From DATARH01 sp963789255 (GTDB lineage Bacteria > Pseudomonadota > Alphaproteobacteria > ATCC43930 > CGMCC-115725): a DNA stretch of 64,000 bases. The first letter of the stretch is position 1. Each line of letters starts with the position of its first letter. A program made the position numbers and the translations under genes. Positions 36,756 to 45,886 of this stretch are shown here, in pieces. Where the stretch lies: the NCBI GenBank assembly GCA_963789255.1, contig CAWBJW010000002.1, forward strand, positions 1,364,001 through 1,428,000. Reading direction: 5' to 3'. Under the pieces are notes generated by a model. It worked only from the letters and a program-made list of their open reading frames with translations, was not told where the DNA came from and did not search any database.

Positions 36756-37907
36756 TTGGCTGAACGGTTGATCTCAGCAATGGCCGGGGTTGGGCCGGTC
36801 GGGCGCGCGCTCGATCGGGCGATCGTGGCGCTGCGCCGCGGCGAATCGGTGCTGCTCGCCGGGCGCGATCACGCGGTCCTCGCGCTCGCCGCCGAATTCG
36901 TCGATGACGACAATCTCGCGCGGCTACGCGCGATGTCGGACCGGAAGCTGCGCATGGTATTGACCCGTCGCCGCGCCGTGGCGCTGGGTCTCGCCCGGCG
37001 CGAGACGGTCCCGGACGCGATCTCCGGCGCGCTGTCGGGCGCGGTATCGATCGCCGTGGCGCCTGATCTCTCGGCCGCGGTGATCCGCAACCTTGCCGAT
37101 CCGGCCGCCTCGCTCGGCGCCGAACCGCCCGGGCTCGGCCCCGAGCCGGCCAGCGCCGAAGGCGGCGAACTCGCGGCGGTCGCGCTCGCCAAGCTCGCCG
37201 CGCTGTTGCCGGCCGCGCTGGTCCTGCCGCTCGCTGCGGCCGAGGCGGCGCTGGCCCGGCGGCGCACCGACATCGCGGTCGTCGCGACCGAGGAAGTGCT
37301 GAGCCGCCGCGCCGCAATCGCCGGCCTCACCCGGGTCGCCGAGGCGCGTGTGCCGCTGGCCGACGCCGAGGACGCCCGGCTGATCGCGTTTCGCCCGGCC
37401 GATGGCGGCACGGAGCATCTTGCGATCCTGATCGGCACGCCGGACCCGGCCGCGCCGGTTTTGGTGCGGCTCCATTCGGAATGCTTCACCGGCGACCTCT
37501 TGGCCAGCCTCAGATGCGATTGCGGCGACCAGCTGCGCGGCGCGATCGCGGCGATCGCCAAGGCCGGCGGCGGCGTCGTACTCTATCTCGCCCAGGAAGG
37601 CCGCGGCATCGGCCTGGTCAACAAATTGCGCGCCTACCAGCTGCAGGATGCCGGCTTCGACACGGTCGACGCCAACGAGCAGCTTGGCTTCGACGCCGAC
37701 GAGCGGGTCTATCTGCCGGGGGCCGAGATGCTGCGCCAGCTCGGCTTCGCGACGGTGCGCCTCCTGACCAACAACCCCGACAAGGTCGCCGCCCTCCAGC
37801 GCTACGGCATCCGCGTCGCCGAACGCGTGCCGCACGTCTTCCCGGCCAACGGCCACAACGAACGCTACCTGCGCACGAAGGCAACCCGCAGCGGGCATCT
37901 GCTGTAG
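36756..37907 (+). CDS. ribA: GTP cyclohydrolase II with a degenerate RibB-like N-terminus
   Basis: This 383-residue protein catalyses the first step of riboflavin synthesis from GTP. The C-terminal half has the zinc cysteines in LHSECFTGDLLASLRCDCGD, the block LAQEGRGIGLVNKLRAYQLQ and the GTP-binding end LTNNPDKVAALQRYGI. The N-terminal 190 residues have the shape of a DHBP synthase (RibB) but lack its acidic DDExRExEGD loop, so that activity is probably lost. The start is a TTG with GAGGTGAGG just upstream; an internal ATG at 36780 has no ribosome site. A separate ribB is not in the window. Confidence 0.88.
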   Translation: MAERLISAMAGVGPVGRALDRAIVALRRGESVLLAGRDHAVLALAAEFVDDDNLARLRAMSDRKLRMVLTRRRAVALGLARRETVPDAISGALSGAVSIAVAPDLSAAVIRNLADPAASLGAEPPGLGPEPASAEGGELAAVALAKLAALLPAALVLPLAAAEAALARRRTDIAVVATEEVLSRRAAIAGLTRVAEARVPLADAEDARLIAFRPADGGTEHLAILIGTPDPAAPVLVRLHSECFTGDLLASLRCDCGDQLRGAIAAIAKAGGGVVLYLAQEGRGIGLVNKLRAYQLQDAGFDTVDANEQLGFDADERVYLPGAEMLRQLGFATVRLLTNNPDKVAALQRYGIRVAERVPHVFPANGHNERYLRTKATRSGHLL

Positions 37908-37916
37908 GGCGGCTTC

Positions 37917-38627
37917 CTACTCGGCCGCCGCAGCGTCGCTTACCGGCCGACGCGCGCCGAAGATGGCCGTGCCGACGCGGACGTGGGTCGCGCCGAAGCG
38001 GATCGCGGTCTCGAAATCGGCGCTCATCCCCATGCTGAGCCGAGTGAGCCCGTTGCGCCGCGCGATCTCGCGCAGCAGCGCGAAATGCAACGCCGGCTCC
38101 TCGTGCTCGGGAGGCACGCACATCAGCCCGACGACCGGGAGCTCGAGCCGGTCGCGGCAGTCGCGGATGAAATCGTCGGCGGCGGTCGGCAATACCCCCG
38201 CCTTCTGCGGCTCCGCACCGGTATTGACCTCGATGAAGCAGGGCAGGCGCCGGCCGCTCTTCGCCATCTCGCGCGCCAGCGCCTCGGCAAGGCGCGGCCG
38301 GTCGACGGTCTCGATCACGTCGCAATGGGCGACCGCGTCCCTCACCTTGTTGGTTTGCAAGGGGCCGATCAGGTGCAGCCGCAGATCGGGAAATTCGCCG
38401 CGGAATGCCGGGAACTTGGCGAGTGCTTCCTGCACCCAATTCTCGCCGAAGGCGCGTTGCCCGGCCGCGAGCGCGGCGCGCACCGCATCGGCCGGCTGGG
38501 TCTTGCTGACCGCGACCAGGGTCACCGCTTCGGCCGGCCGGGCGGCGGCATGCAGGGCCGCCTCGATTCGGCCGCGAACGGCGGCCAGATTGGCCGCGAT
38601 GACTTGCGAAAACGGCGCCTCTTCCAT
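37917..38627 (-). CDS. yggS: YggS family PLP-binding protein
   Basis: This 236-residue protein of the PLPBP/PROSC family binds pyridoxal phosphate through the Lys in LVAVSKTQP, has the block AFGENWVQEAL, the phosphate-binding RLSMGMSADFETAI and the ending THVRVGTAIFG. It buffers PLP and helps keep amino acid balance; it is not a real racemase. It is convergent with ribA (stop codons nine bases apart) and divergent from the DUF3576 gene. The ATG at 38627 fits the family. Confidence 0.93.
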   Translation of the reverse strand: MEEAPFSQVIAANLAAVRGRIEAALHAAARPAEAVTLVAVSKTQPADAVRAALAAGQRAFGENWVQEALAKFPAFRGEFPDLRLHLIGPLQTNKVRDAVAHCDVIETVDRPRLAEALAREMAKSGRRLPCFIEVNTGAEPQKAGVLPTAADDFIRDCRDRLELPVVGLMCVPPEHEEPALHFALLREIARRNGLTRLSMGMSADFETAIRFGATHVRVGTAIFGARRPVSDAAAAE

Positions 38628-38661
38628 GTTGGCTCCATTCCTGGCACAAGGCTGCCCGTGA

Positions 38662-38691
38662 GCGCTAGCTTGGGGGGCGCTAGCTTGGGGG
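38662..38691. repeat. Two perfect tandem copies of a 15-bp word
   Basis: The word GCGCTAGCTTGGGGG occurs twice in direct tandem, then a degenerate third copy (ACGCCGGCCTGGGTG) follows. It lies in the short gap between the YggS start and the DUF3576 start, so it could affect either promoter. It could also be simple slippage. Confidence 0.7.
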
Positions 38692-38731
38692 ACGCCGGCC
38701 TGGGTGCAGTCGCGGCGTCAAGGGTTCAGTT

Positions 38732-39304
38732 ATGTCGGCTCGCCATTACCGCCTGTTGCTCGGAGTTGCCGCAAGCCTTTCGTTGCTGCTCGTAGGGTGC
38801 GGCTCCGGTCGCCCGCCCGAGGTTGCTGCCGACCCGGTCACCGGCGCGATGCCGACGCCGCCCGCGGCCCAACGCAAACCGGACGAGCCGGATGTCGAGG
38901 CCACGCTGTGGACCGTGCTCGGCCTCGCCAAAGAGCGATCGGAACAGAGTGTCGGGCCGCAGACCGGCAACCAGGTCAGCCCGGAGCTGTGGCAGGCAGC
39001 GCTCGACACGCTGCACTTCGCCGGGACCGGCTCGGAAGACCCGATGACCGGCCTCCTGGTAACGAAATGGTATTCGCCGCCTGACAAGCCCCAGGAGCGG
39101 ATGCGGGTCAGCGCATTCGTACTGTCGCGCGCGTTGCGCTCGGATTCGATAACGGTGACCATCGAGCGCCAGGTGCGCTCGCCCACCGGGCAATGGAGCG
39201 ATACGCCGATCGCGCGGGATGTCGTCGACGGGCTGGAAAACGCCATTCTGGCGCGGGCGCAGCAGATCCATTCCGAGCGTTATCGCGAGGCGACGTATAA
39301 ATAG
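38732..39304 (+). CDS. DUF3576 lipoprotein
   Basis: This 190-residue protein has a short signal peptide ending in the lipobox LLVGC (residues about 19-23) and a mature domain with WTVLGLAKERSEQSV, WQAALDTLHF, TKWYSPPDKPQERMRVSAFVL and a final helix NAILARAQQIHSERY. This is the DUF3576 pattern. In alphaproteobacteria the gene is commonly directly upstream of leuS, as here (50-base gap). It is expected to be an outer-membrane lipoprotein of unknown function. Confidence 0.88.
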   Translation: MSARHYRLLLGVAASLSLLLVGCGSGRPPEVAADPVTGAMPTPPAAQRKPDEPDVEATLWTVLGLAKERSEQSVGPQTGNQVSPELWQAALDTLHFAGTGSEDPMTGLLVTKWYSPPDKPQERMRVSAFVLSRALRSDSITVTIERQVRSPTGQWSDTPIARDVVDGLENAILARAQQIHSERYREATYK

Positions 39305-39354
39305 CGCCAGCGCCAGCCGGTATGGCAAACTGGCGCACCGCTTCAGGAACATTC

Positions 39355-41917
39355 ATGTCGCGCTACAATTTCCGGGAAAACGAAGCGAAATGGCAGCGCC
39401 GATGGCGCGAGCGCCGGTGTTTCGAGGCGCGCGAGGACGCGACGCGGCCGAAATATTATGTTCTTGAAATGTTCCCATATCCGTCCGGCAAGCTCCATGT
39501 CGGTCATGTGCGCAATTATGCGATCGGCGATCTTGTCGCCCGCTACCGGCGGGCGCAGGGCTTCAACGTGCTGCACCCGATGGGATGGGACGCCTTCGGG
39601 CTGCCGGCGGAGAATGCGGCCATCGACGCCAAGGTTCACCCGGCCGATTGGACCCGGGACAACATCGATACGATGCGCACCCAGCTGCAGCGCATGGGTT
39701 TTGCCTATGACTGGTCGCGCGAGATTGCCGCCTGTCATCCTGAATATTACCGGCACGAGCAGAAGATGTTTCTCGACTTTCTCGCGGCCGGCCTCGCCTA
39801 CCGCAAGGAATCCTGGGTCAACTGGGACCCGGTCGAAAACACGGTGCTGGCGAATGAGCAGGTGATCGACGGGCACGGCTGGCGCTCCGACGCGGAAGTC
39901 GAAAAGCGGCTCTTGGCGCAGTGGTTCCTGCGCATCACCGCGTTCAGCGACGAGCTGCTCGACGCGCTGAAGACGCTCGACCGCTGGCCCGAGCGGGTCC
40001 GGCTGATGCAAGAGAAATGGATCGGCCGCTCCGAAGGCGCCCGCGTGCGGTTCCCGGTCGCCGGGCGCGAGGAGGTGGTCGAGGTATTCACGACGCGGCC
40101 GGACACGTTTTACGGCGCCTCGTTTATCGCGCTGTCGCCGCACCATCCGCTCGCGCAAAGCCTTGCCGCATCGGACCCGGGCCTCGCCGAGTTCATCGCC
40201 GAATGCGACCGCCTCGGCACCAGCGAGGCGGTCATCGAGGCCGCCGAGAAGCGCGGCTGGCGCACCGCGTTGGAGGCCGTCCACCCCCTCGATCCGAGCC
40301 GCCGGCTCCCGGTCTATGTCGCCAATTTCGTGCTGATGGAATATGGCACCGGCGCGATCTTCGGCTGCCCGGCGCATGACCAGCGCGACCTCGACTTCGC
40401 CCGCAAATACCGGCTCCCGGTCATTCCGGTGGTATTGCCGCCGGGCGAGGACGCGGCGCATTTCGCGATCGGCGATACCGCCTATGTCGAGGACGGCGCC
40501 CTCTTCAACTCCGGCTTCATAAACGGGCTCTCGGTGGCGGAGGCGAAGCGCGCGGTTGGCGAGCGCCTCGAACAGCTGGGCGCGGGCGCGCGGACGATCG
40601 CCTACCGGCTGCGCGACTGGGGCGTCTCGAGACAACGCTATTGGGGCTGCCCGATCCCGCTCATCCATTGCCCCGCTTGCGGCATCGTCCCGGTGCCCGA
40701 AAAGGATCTCCCGGTCGTGCTGCCCCAGGATGTCACCTTCGATCGCCCGGGCAATCCGCTCGACCATCATCCGACCTGGAGATACGTCGCATGCCCATGC
40801 TGTAACGGCCCCGCCGAGCGTGAAACCGACACACTTGATACCTTTTTTGATTCGTCCTGGTATTTCCTGCGCTTCTGCTCGGCGCGCGCACCCGTCGCCT
40901 TCGAGCGCGCCGCGGCGGAATACTGGATGCCGGTTGACCAGTATATCGGCGGCATCGAGCACGCCGTGCTTCATCTGCTCTACTCGCGCTTCTTCACCCG
41001 CGCGCTGAAACGCTGCGGCTACATCGACCTCGCCGAGCCGTTCGCCGGCCTCTTCACCCAGGGCATGGTGCTGCACCAGACCTACCAGAACGAGGCCGGC
41101 GATTGGCTCTTTCCCGAAGAGGTCGTGACCGACGGCAATGGCGCGCTCGCTGATCGTGCCGGCCGGCCGGTAACCGCCGGGCGAACCGAAAAAATGAGCA
41201 AGTCGAAAAAGAACGTGGTCGGGCTCGACGATATCGTCGACACCTACGGGGCGGACACCGCGCGGTTCTATCTGTTGTCCGACAGCCCGCCCGAACGCGA
41301 CCTCGAATGGACCGAGACCGGCATCGAAGGGATCTGGCGCTATGTCAACCGGCTGTGGCGTCTGGTCTCGGAACCCGCGGTTCCACTGCCCGCGATCGGC
41401 CAACCCATTCCACCCCTTCTGCCAGCGGAAGCTGCCGCCGTCCGCCGAGTGACCCACAAGACGATTGCCGCCGTGACCGACGATCTCGACAAATTCCGCT
41501 TCAACCGCGCCGTCGCGCGCATCCGCGAGCTCGACGAATGCGTTGGAGGACATGCCGGCCAGCGCGCCAGCCGCCGAACACATATTGCGCGAAGGCTTGG
41601 AAGCCGTAACGCACCTCATCGGACCGATGATGCCGCATTTGGCAGAGGAAATGTGGCAGGAGCTCGGTCACACTACGCTGCTCGCCGATGAGCCGTGGCC
41701 CAAGGCCGACCCCCGCTATGTCAACGACGAGCAGGTGACAATCGCAGTACAGGTCAACGGCAAACTGCGCGGCACGATCGACCTGCCGCGCGACGCTGCG
41801 GCATTGGCGGTCGAAGAGGCGGCATTGGCATTGCCGCAGGTCGCGCGGCTGCTCGACGGGCGGCCGCCGAAGCGGGTCGTCGTTGTGCCGAACCGCATCG
41901 TCAGCATCGTCGCCTAG
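39355..41917 (+). CDS. leuS: Leucyl-tRNA synthetase, frameshifted
   Basis: This class I synthetase of about 853 residues charges tRNA-Leu. It has the ATP-binding HIGH-type motif PSGKLHVGH, editing domain (about residues 220-420, with FTTRPDTFYGASF), and KMSKS motif EKMSKSKKN. Near residue 725 the frame breaks: CGAGCTCGACGAATGCG reads RELDECVGG in the first frame, while removing one G at about 41533 gives RELTNALEDMP, the family sequence, and the rest runs normally to the stop. Because leuS is essential, a base error is the likely cause. It heads leuS-lptE-holA; AGGA precedes the ATG. Confidence 0.93.
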
Positions 41918-42499
41918 ATGCCCCGCCAGCAACAGCCCGACTGGCAAAAGACCGGGCGTCGGGCCTTGTTCGGCTGGGCGCTTGCCATGCCGCTGGCGCT
42001 CGGGTTGTCGGCGCTGGCAGGCTGCGGGTGGGAGCCGCTTTATGCCGACCGCGAAGCCGGACCGGCGGCTGAGGCGCTACGCGCAATCCACGTCGCGCCG
42101 ATCCCGGAGCGGATCGGCCAGCAGCTGGCGCAGGGGCTGCGCCGCTCCTTCAACCCGAACGGCGAGGCGACGCCGCAGCGCTATCTCCTGCGCACCACGC
42201 TGCTGATCTCCCGCTCGAGTCTCGGCGTGCAGTCACAAGGCATCGGCACTCTCGGCAGGATCGACCTCACCGGCAATTTTGTCCTGACCGACATCAAGAG
42301 CAGCGCTCATCTCCTGGCTGGTTCCAGCCACGTCGCCGAGTTGTTCGAGGTCCTCGCGAATGGATACGCCACCGTCATCGGCGAGAACGATGCGGATGCC
42401 CGCGCCACCGAGGAATTGCGCCGTGACATCGTCGACCGGCTGACCGTGTTCCTGCAGCGCCGGGCAGCCGAGCACGCGACCAGGCCCGGGACGCCGTGA
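41918..42499 (+). CDS. lptE: LPS assembly lipoprotein LptE-like
   Basis: This 193-residue protein has a hydrophobic N-terminus (after the basic MPRQQQPDWQKTGRRAL), then the lipobox ALAGC and the blocks GWEPLYAD, HVAPIPERIGQQLAQGLRRSF and RYLLRTTLLISRSSLGVQ of the alphaproteobacterial LptE family. It helps LptD insert lipopolysaccharide in the outer membrane. The ATG begins on the base after the leuS stop, so the genes are tightly coupled, and holA starts 11 bases after its stop. Confidence 0.85.
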   Translation: MPRQQQPDWQKTGRRALFGWALAMPLALGLSALAGCGWEPLYADREAGPAAEALRAIHVAPIPERIGQQLAQGLRRSFNPNGEATPQRYLLRTTLLISRSSLGVQSQGIGTLGRIDLTGNFVLTDIKSSAHLLAGSSHVAELFEVLANGYATVIGENDADARATEELRRDIVDRLTVFLQRRAAEHATRPGTP

Positions 42500-42509
42500 T
42501 GCCGCCGCC

Positions 42510-43550
42510 GTGAAGCTCGCAGCCGCGCGGGTCGAGGCCTTCCTGCGCCGTCCCGACCCCGACGCCCGCGCCGTTCTGCTGTACGGCCCCGATGCCGGCC
42601 TCGTACGCGAGCGCGCCGAGACCGTGGCGCGAACGGTCTGCCCCGATCTGCACGATCCGTTCCGAGTCGCCGATCTCGCCGCCGCCTCGCTCGCCGCCGA
42701 TCCGACGCGGCTGGCCGACGAGGTGGCGCAAATCAGCCTGATGGGCGGAAGGCGGGTGATCCGCGTGCGCGAGGCCGGCGACGGGCTCGCCGCGCTCTTC
42801 GCCCGGTTCCTTGCCGATTCGGTCGGCCCCCCTGTCGGCGAGAGCCTGGTCGTCGCCGAGGCCGGCGATCTGCCGGGCCGCTCGGCGTTGCGCCGGGTTT
42901 TCGACGATTCGCCGGTGGCGGCCGCGATCGGCTGTTATCCTGACAGCGCTCGCGACCTCGCCCTGGTGGTCCGCGACGCCTTTGCCGCGCACCGCATTGG
43001 ATTGAGCCGCGACGCATCGGATTTTCTCGTCCAGCATCTCGGCGGCGATCGTCTGTTGACCCGGGCCGAACTCGAAAAGCTGACACTGTACGCCGGCGAT
43101 GGCGGGCATATCGACCTCGACGACGCCCGCGCCGTCATTGCCGACAGCGCCGCGCTGTCGCTCGACGACGCGCTGCTCGCCGCCGCCGAGGGCGATGCCG
43201 CCTCGCTCGACCGCGCCCTGACCCGCGTCTTCCAGGAGGGCGAGTTGCCGGTTTCCGTCATCCGCGCGCTGCTGCGCCACCTGCAGCGCCTCCACCTGCT
43301 GGCTGCCCGAGTTGCTGCCGGCGCCACGGCCGAGCAGGCGATCCGCGCCGCCCGCCCGCCGATCTTCTTCAAAGAGCAGGACAGCTATCGCCGCCAGCTC
43401 GCCCGCTGGAGCGAGCCGCGGCTGCGCCTTGCGCTCGGCCGCGTCGCCGAAGCCGAATTCCGCATGAAGCTGACCGGCCTGCCGGCCGAAACGATCTGCC
43501 GCGAAGCGCTGTTCGCGACCGCCCGCGCGGCCCGCACGGGGCGCGGCTGA
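42510..43550 (+). CDS. holA: DNA polymerase III subunit delta
   Basis: This 346-residue protein is the delta subunit of the clamp loader. The start LAAARVEAFLRRPDPDARAV and the block LLYGPDAGLVRERAE (a degenerate P-loop of the AAA+ fold) are typical of alphaproteobacterial HolA, as are the last lines QLARWSEPRLRLALGRVAEAE. It loads the beta clamp on DNA during replication, fitting its place next to the par and origin genes. The start is a GTG at 42510. It is convergent with parB, with four bases between the stops. Confidence 0.92.
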   Translation: MKLAAARVEAFLRRPDPDARAVLLYGPDAGLVRERAETVARTVCPDLHDPFRVADLAAASLAADPTRLADEVAQISLMGGRRVIRVREAGDGLAALFARFLADSVGPPVGESLVVAEAGDLPGRSALRRVFDDSPVAAAIGCYPDSARDLALVVRDAFAAHRIGLSRDASDFLVQHLGGDRLLTRAELEKLTLYAGDGGHIDLDDARAVIADSAALSLDDALLAAAEGDAASLDRALTRVFQEGELPVSVIRALLRHLQRLHLLAARVAAGATAEQAIRAARPPIFFKEQDSYRRQLARWSEPRLRLALGRVAEAEFRMKLTGLPAETICREALFATARAARTGRG

Positions 43551-43554
43551 ACCC

Positions 43555-44454
43555 CTATCCTCGGCGCAGCAGCGCCACCACCCGGTCGAGCTGGTCGAGG
43601 CTTGTGTAGTGCAATGTCACACTGCCGCCGCGGCGTTTCGGCGTCAGCGTCACGCGCAGACCGAGCGCCGTCGCCAGCTCGCATTCGAGCGCCACGGTAT
43701 CGGCAGCGCGGGCGCGGGGCGGCCGGGGCGGCGCGGCGGCGCGGTGGCGCACCAGCCGCTCCGTCGCGCGCACGTTGAGCCCGCGGCGCACCACCTCGAG
43801 AGCCAGCGTCGCCGGGTCGGGTGCGCCCAACAGCGCCCTTGCATGGCCGGCCGACAGCGCGCCCTCGTCGAGGCTCCGCCGCACCGGCGCCGGCAGGCCG
43901 AGCAGGCGCAGCGTGTTGGCGACATGGCTGCGGCTCTTGCCGACGGCCTCGGCGAGGCCGGCCTGGCTGCGGCCGAATTCGCGCACGAGCCGGCTGTAGG
44001 CCTCGGCCTCTTCAAGCGGCGACAGGTCCTCACGCTGCAGGTTTTCGACCAGCGCGATTTCGATCACCTCCGAATCGCCGAGCGGCCGGATGACGACCGG
44101 CACTTCGTGCAGCCCGACAAGCTGCGCCGCGCGCCAGCGGCGCTCGCCGGCGACCAGCTCGAAATCCGCCGCTTCGTCGGCGATCGGCCGCACCAGGAGA
44201 GGCTGGACGATGCCTTTTTCGCGGATCGATTGCGCCAGCCCGTCAAGTTCCTCTTCGGAGAAATGCCGGCGTGGCTGAAACGGCGAGGGGCGGATCGTCT
44301 CGATCGGCACGGTCTGCGCGCCATTTGGGCGCGCGCCGCCGGGCTCGCCCGCCGGCCTCGCGCCCGCCTCGCCGAACAGCGCGGCGAGGCCGCGTCCGAG
44401 CGGCGGCCGTTTGGCCCCGGGACTTTGCCTGTCGCTCATGTTTTTGGCGCTCAT
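43555..44454 (-). CDS. parB: Chromosome partitioning protein ParB
   Basis: This 299-residue protein is a ParB CTPase clamp that loads at parS. It has the start KRPPLGRGLAALFGE, then QPRRHFSEEELDGLAQSIRE, the CTP-binding GERRWRAA and ENLQREDLSPLEEA, the helix-turn-helix GKSRSHVANTLRLLGLP and a C-terminal dimer region (LHYTSLDQLDRVVALLRR). The ATG at 44454 overlaps the parA stop (ATGA); a second ATG at 44439 is also possible. Two parS sites lie at 45827 and 47795 in the same gene cluster. Confidence 0.95.
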   Translation of the reverse strand: MSAKNMSDRQSPGAKRPPLGRGLAALFGEAGARPAGEPGGARPNGAQTVPIETIRPSPFQPRRHFSEEELDGLAQSIREKGIVQPLLVRPIADEAADFELVAGERRWRAAQLVGLHEVPVVIRPLGDSEVIEIALVENLQREDLSPLEEAEAYSRLVREFGRSQAGLAEAVGKSRSHVANTLRLLGLPAPVRRSLDEGALSAGHARALLGAPDPATLALEVVRRGLNVRATERLVRHRAAAPPRPPRARAADTVALECELATALGLRVTLTPKRRGGSVTLHYTSLDQLDRVVALLRRG

Positions 44455-45272
44455 GCCCCAAGGCTCATATTGCCCTGCCGCAGCATCTCGGCGGCGAGCC
44501 GGATATAGGCCTGCGATCCCGGGCAGCGGTGGTCGTAAATCAGCACCGGCAATCCGTGCGACGGCGCCTCCGAGACGCGCACGTTGCGCGGGATCACCGT
44601 GTCGTAGACCTTGGCGCCGAAATGGCCGCGCACATCGGCGGCGACGAGGTCGCACAGATTGTTGCGGCGGTCGTACATCGTCAGCAGCACGCCCTGCAGC
44701 GCGAGCCTCGGATTGAGCCCGCGCTGCACCCGTTCGATCGTGCGCATCAGCTGCGCCAGACCTTCGAGCGCATAGAACTCGCACTGCAACGGCACCAGCA
44801 CCCGGTCGGCGGCGACCAGCGCGTTGATCGTCAAGAGGTTCAAGGATGGCGGACAGTCGATCAGCACCTCGTCGTAGTCGGCGAGGCCGCCGCGGATCGC
44901 GCGCGCCAGCAGAAACTCGCGGTGCGGGCGCCCGCCCAGTTCGAGTTCGGCACCGGCAAGGTCCTGCGACGCCGGCACGAGCGCGAGGCGCGGCACCGCG
45001 GTGGCGACGACCGTCCGCTCCAGCGCGCACTCGCCGAGCAGGAGATCGTAACTGCCGATGCTGCGCGCCGCGCGCGCGACCCCGAGGCCGGTGCTGGCGT
45101 TTCCCTGCGGATCGAGATCGACGACGAGGATGCGGTGCCCGGCGGCAGCCAGCGCGGTGGCCAGGTTGACCGCGGTCGTCGTCTTGCCGACCCCGCCTTT
45201 CTGGTTGGCGATGGCAATGATATGTGCGCGCCGGGTGGCGCGCGGTCCAGCGACCGAGGCGCTGCTGTTCAC
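44451..45272 (-). CDS. parA: Chromosome partitioning ATPase ParA
   Basis: This 273-residue protein is a Walker-type ParA. The deviant Walker A motif is KGGVGKTTTAVNLA, with VVDLDPQGNAST and YDEVLIDCPPSLN. It works with ParB and parS to move the new origin towards the cell pole. I chose the GTG at 45272 because its first bases overlap the rsmG stop (GTGA). The cluster mnmG-rsmG-parA-parB is joined by 4-base overlaps throughout. Confidence 0.96.
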   Translation of the reverse strand: MNSSASVAGPRATRRAHIIAIANQKGGVGKTTTAVNLATALAAAGHRILVVDLDPQGNASTGLGVARAARSIGSYDLLLGECALERTVVATAVPRLALVPASQDLAGAELELGGRPHREFLLARAIRGGLADYDEVLIDCPPSLNLLTINALVAADRVLVPLQCEFYALEGLAQLMRTIERVQRGLNPRLALQGVLLTMYDRRNNLCDLVAADVRGHFGAKVYDTVIPRNVRVSEAPSHGLPVLIYDHRCPGSQAYIRLAAEMLRQGNMSLGA

Positions 45273-45886
45273 GGCGACCCCACCCGCCTCAGACACAGGA
45301 TGACCCCTCGCGGATCGGTGCAACTGTCATGGCATGTCAGGTCCATTGTCCAGGCTCGGCGGGCCGCGGTCAATTCCTGCGCCGCGTGCTCGCCCTTTGG
45401 AAAGAGACACACCGTCTCGGGTCCGATAAACCGCTGTGCCAGGGCCAAAAGCCGGTCGAGCGGCGCACAGCCGCGCGCGGTCACGACATCGGCAACATGC
45501 GGCGGCACCGCCTCGATTCGCGCGTTGCGGATCAGGGCCGGCGCGGTGGCGACGCGCGCCGCCTCGCGCAGGAAGGCGCATTTGCGCGCATCGGCCTCGA
45601 TCAGCTCGACCCCCGGCACGCCCATGATCGCCAGCACCAGTCCGGGAAACCCGGCGCCGCTGCCGAGATCGATCAGGCTTCGAGCCCCCGGCGGGACATG
45701 GCGAAGCAGCTGTGCCGAATCGAGGAAATGGCGGCGCCAAAGATCGCCGAGCGTATCGCGGCCGACCAGATTGATCCGCGTTGACCACTGGACGAGCAGC
45801 CCGGCATAGGCTTCGAGCCGTGCCAATGTTTCACGTGAAACATCGCTCAGCGCGGCAAAGCCTTGCGCATCGAGCGGCGCCGTCAC
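45269..45886 (-). CDS. rsmG: 16S rRNA (guanine-527 N7)-methyltransferase RsmG
   Basis: This 205-residue SAM methyltransferase modifies G527 of 16S rRNA. It has the block AYAGLLVQWSTRINLVG, the RHFLDSAQLL element, IDLGSGAGFPGLVLAI (SAM-binding) and VTARGCAPLDRLL. The start is a GTG at 45886 overlapping the mnmG stop (GTGA). A perfect parS site at 45827-45842 is inside the coding sequence, where it encodes the DVSRET segment. Confidence 0.94.
   Translation of the reverse strand: MTAPLDAQGFAALSDVSRETLARLEAYAGLLVQWSTRINLVGRDTLGDLWRRHFLDSAQLLRHVPPGARSLIDLGSGAGFPGLVLAIMGVPGVELIEADARKCAFLREAARVATAPALIRNARIEAVPPHVADVVTARGCAPLDRLLALAQRFIGPETVCLFPKGEHAAQELTAARRAWTMDLTCHDSCTDPRGVILCLRRVGSP
45827..45842. 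promoter_or_regulatory. parS: parS centromere site (in rsmG)
   Basis: The 16-base word TGTTTCACGTGAAACA is the consensus ParB-binding site, a perfect palindrome. It lies near the start of rsmG. ParB should nucleate here for origin segregation. parA and parB are within 1.4 kb. Confidence 0.95.

Noticed and set aside
39343..41619. Open frame of 758 codons opposite leuS
   Set aside because: Antisense shadow of a strongly conserved synthetase gene.
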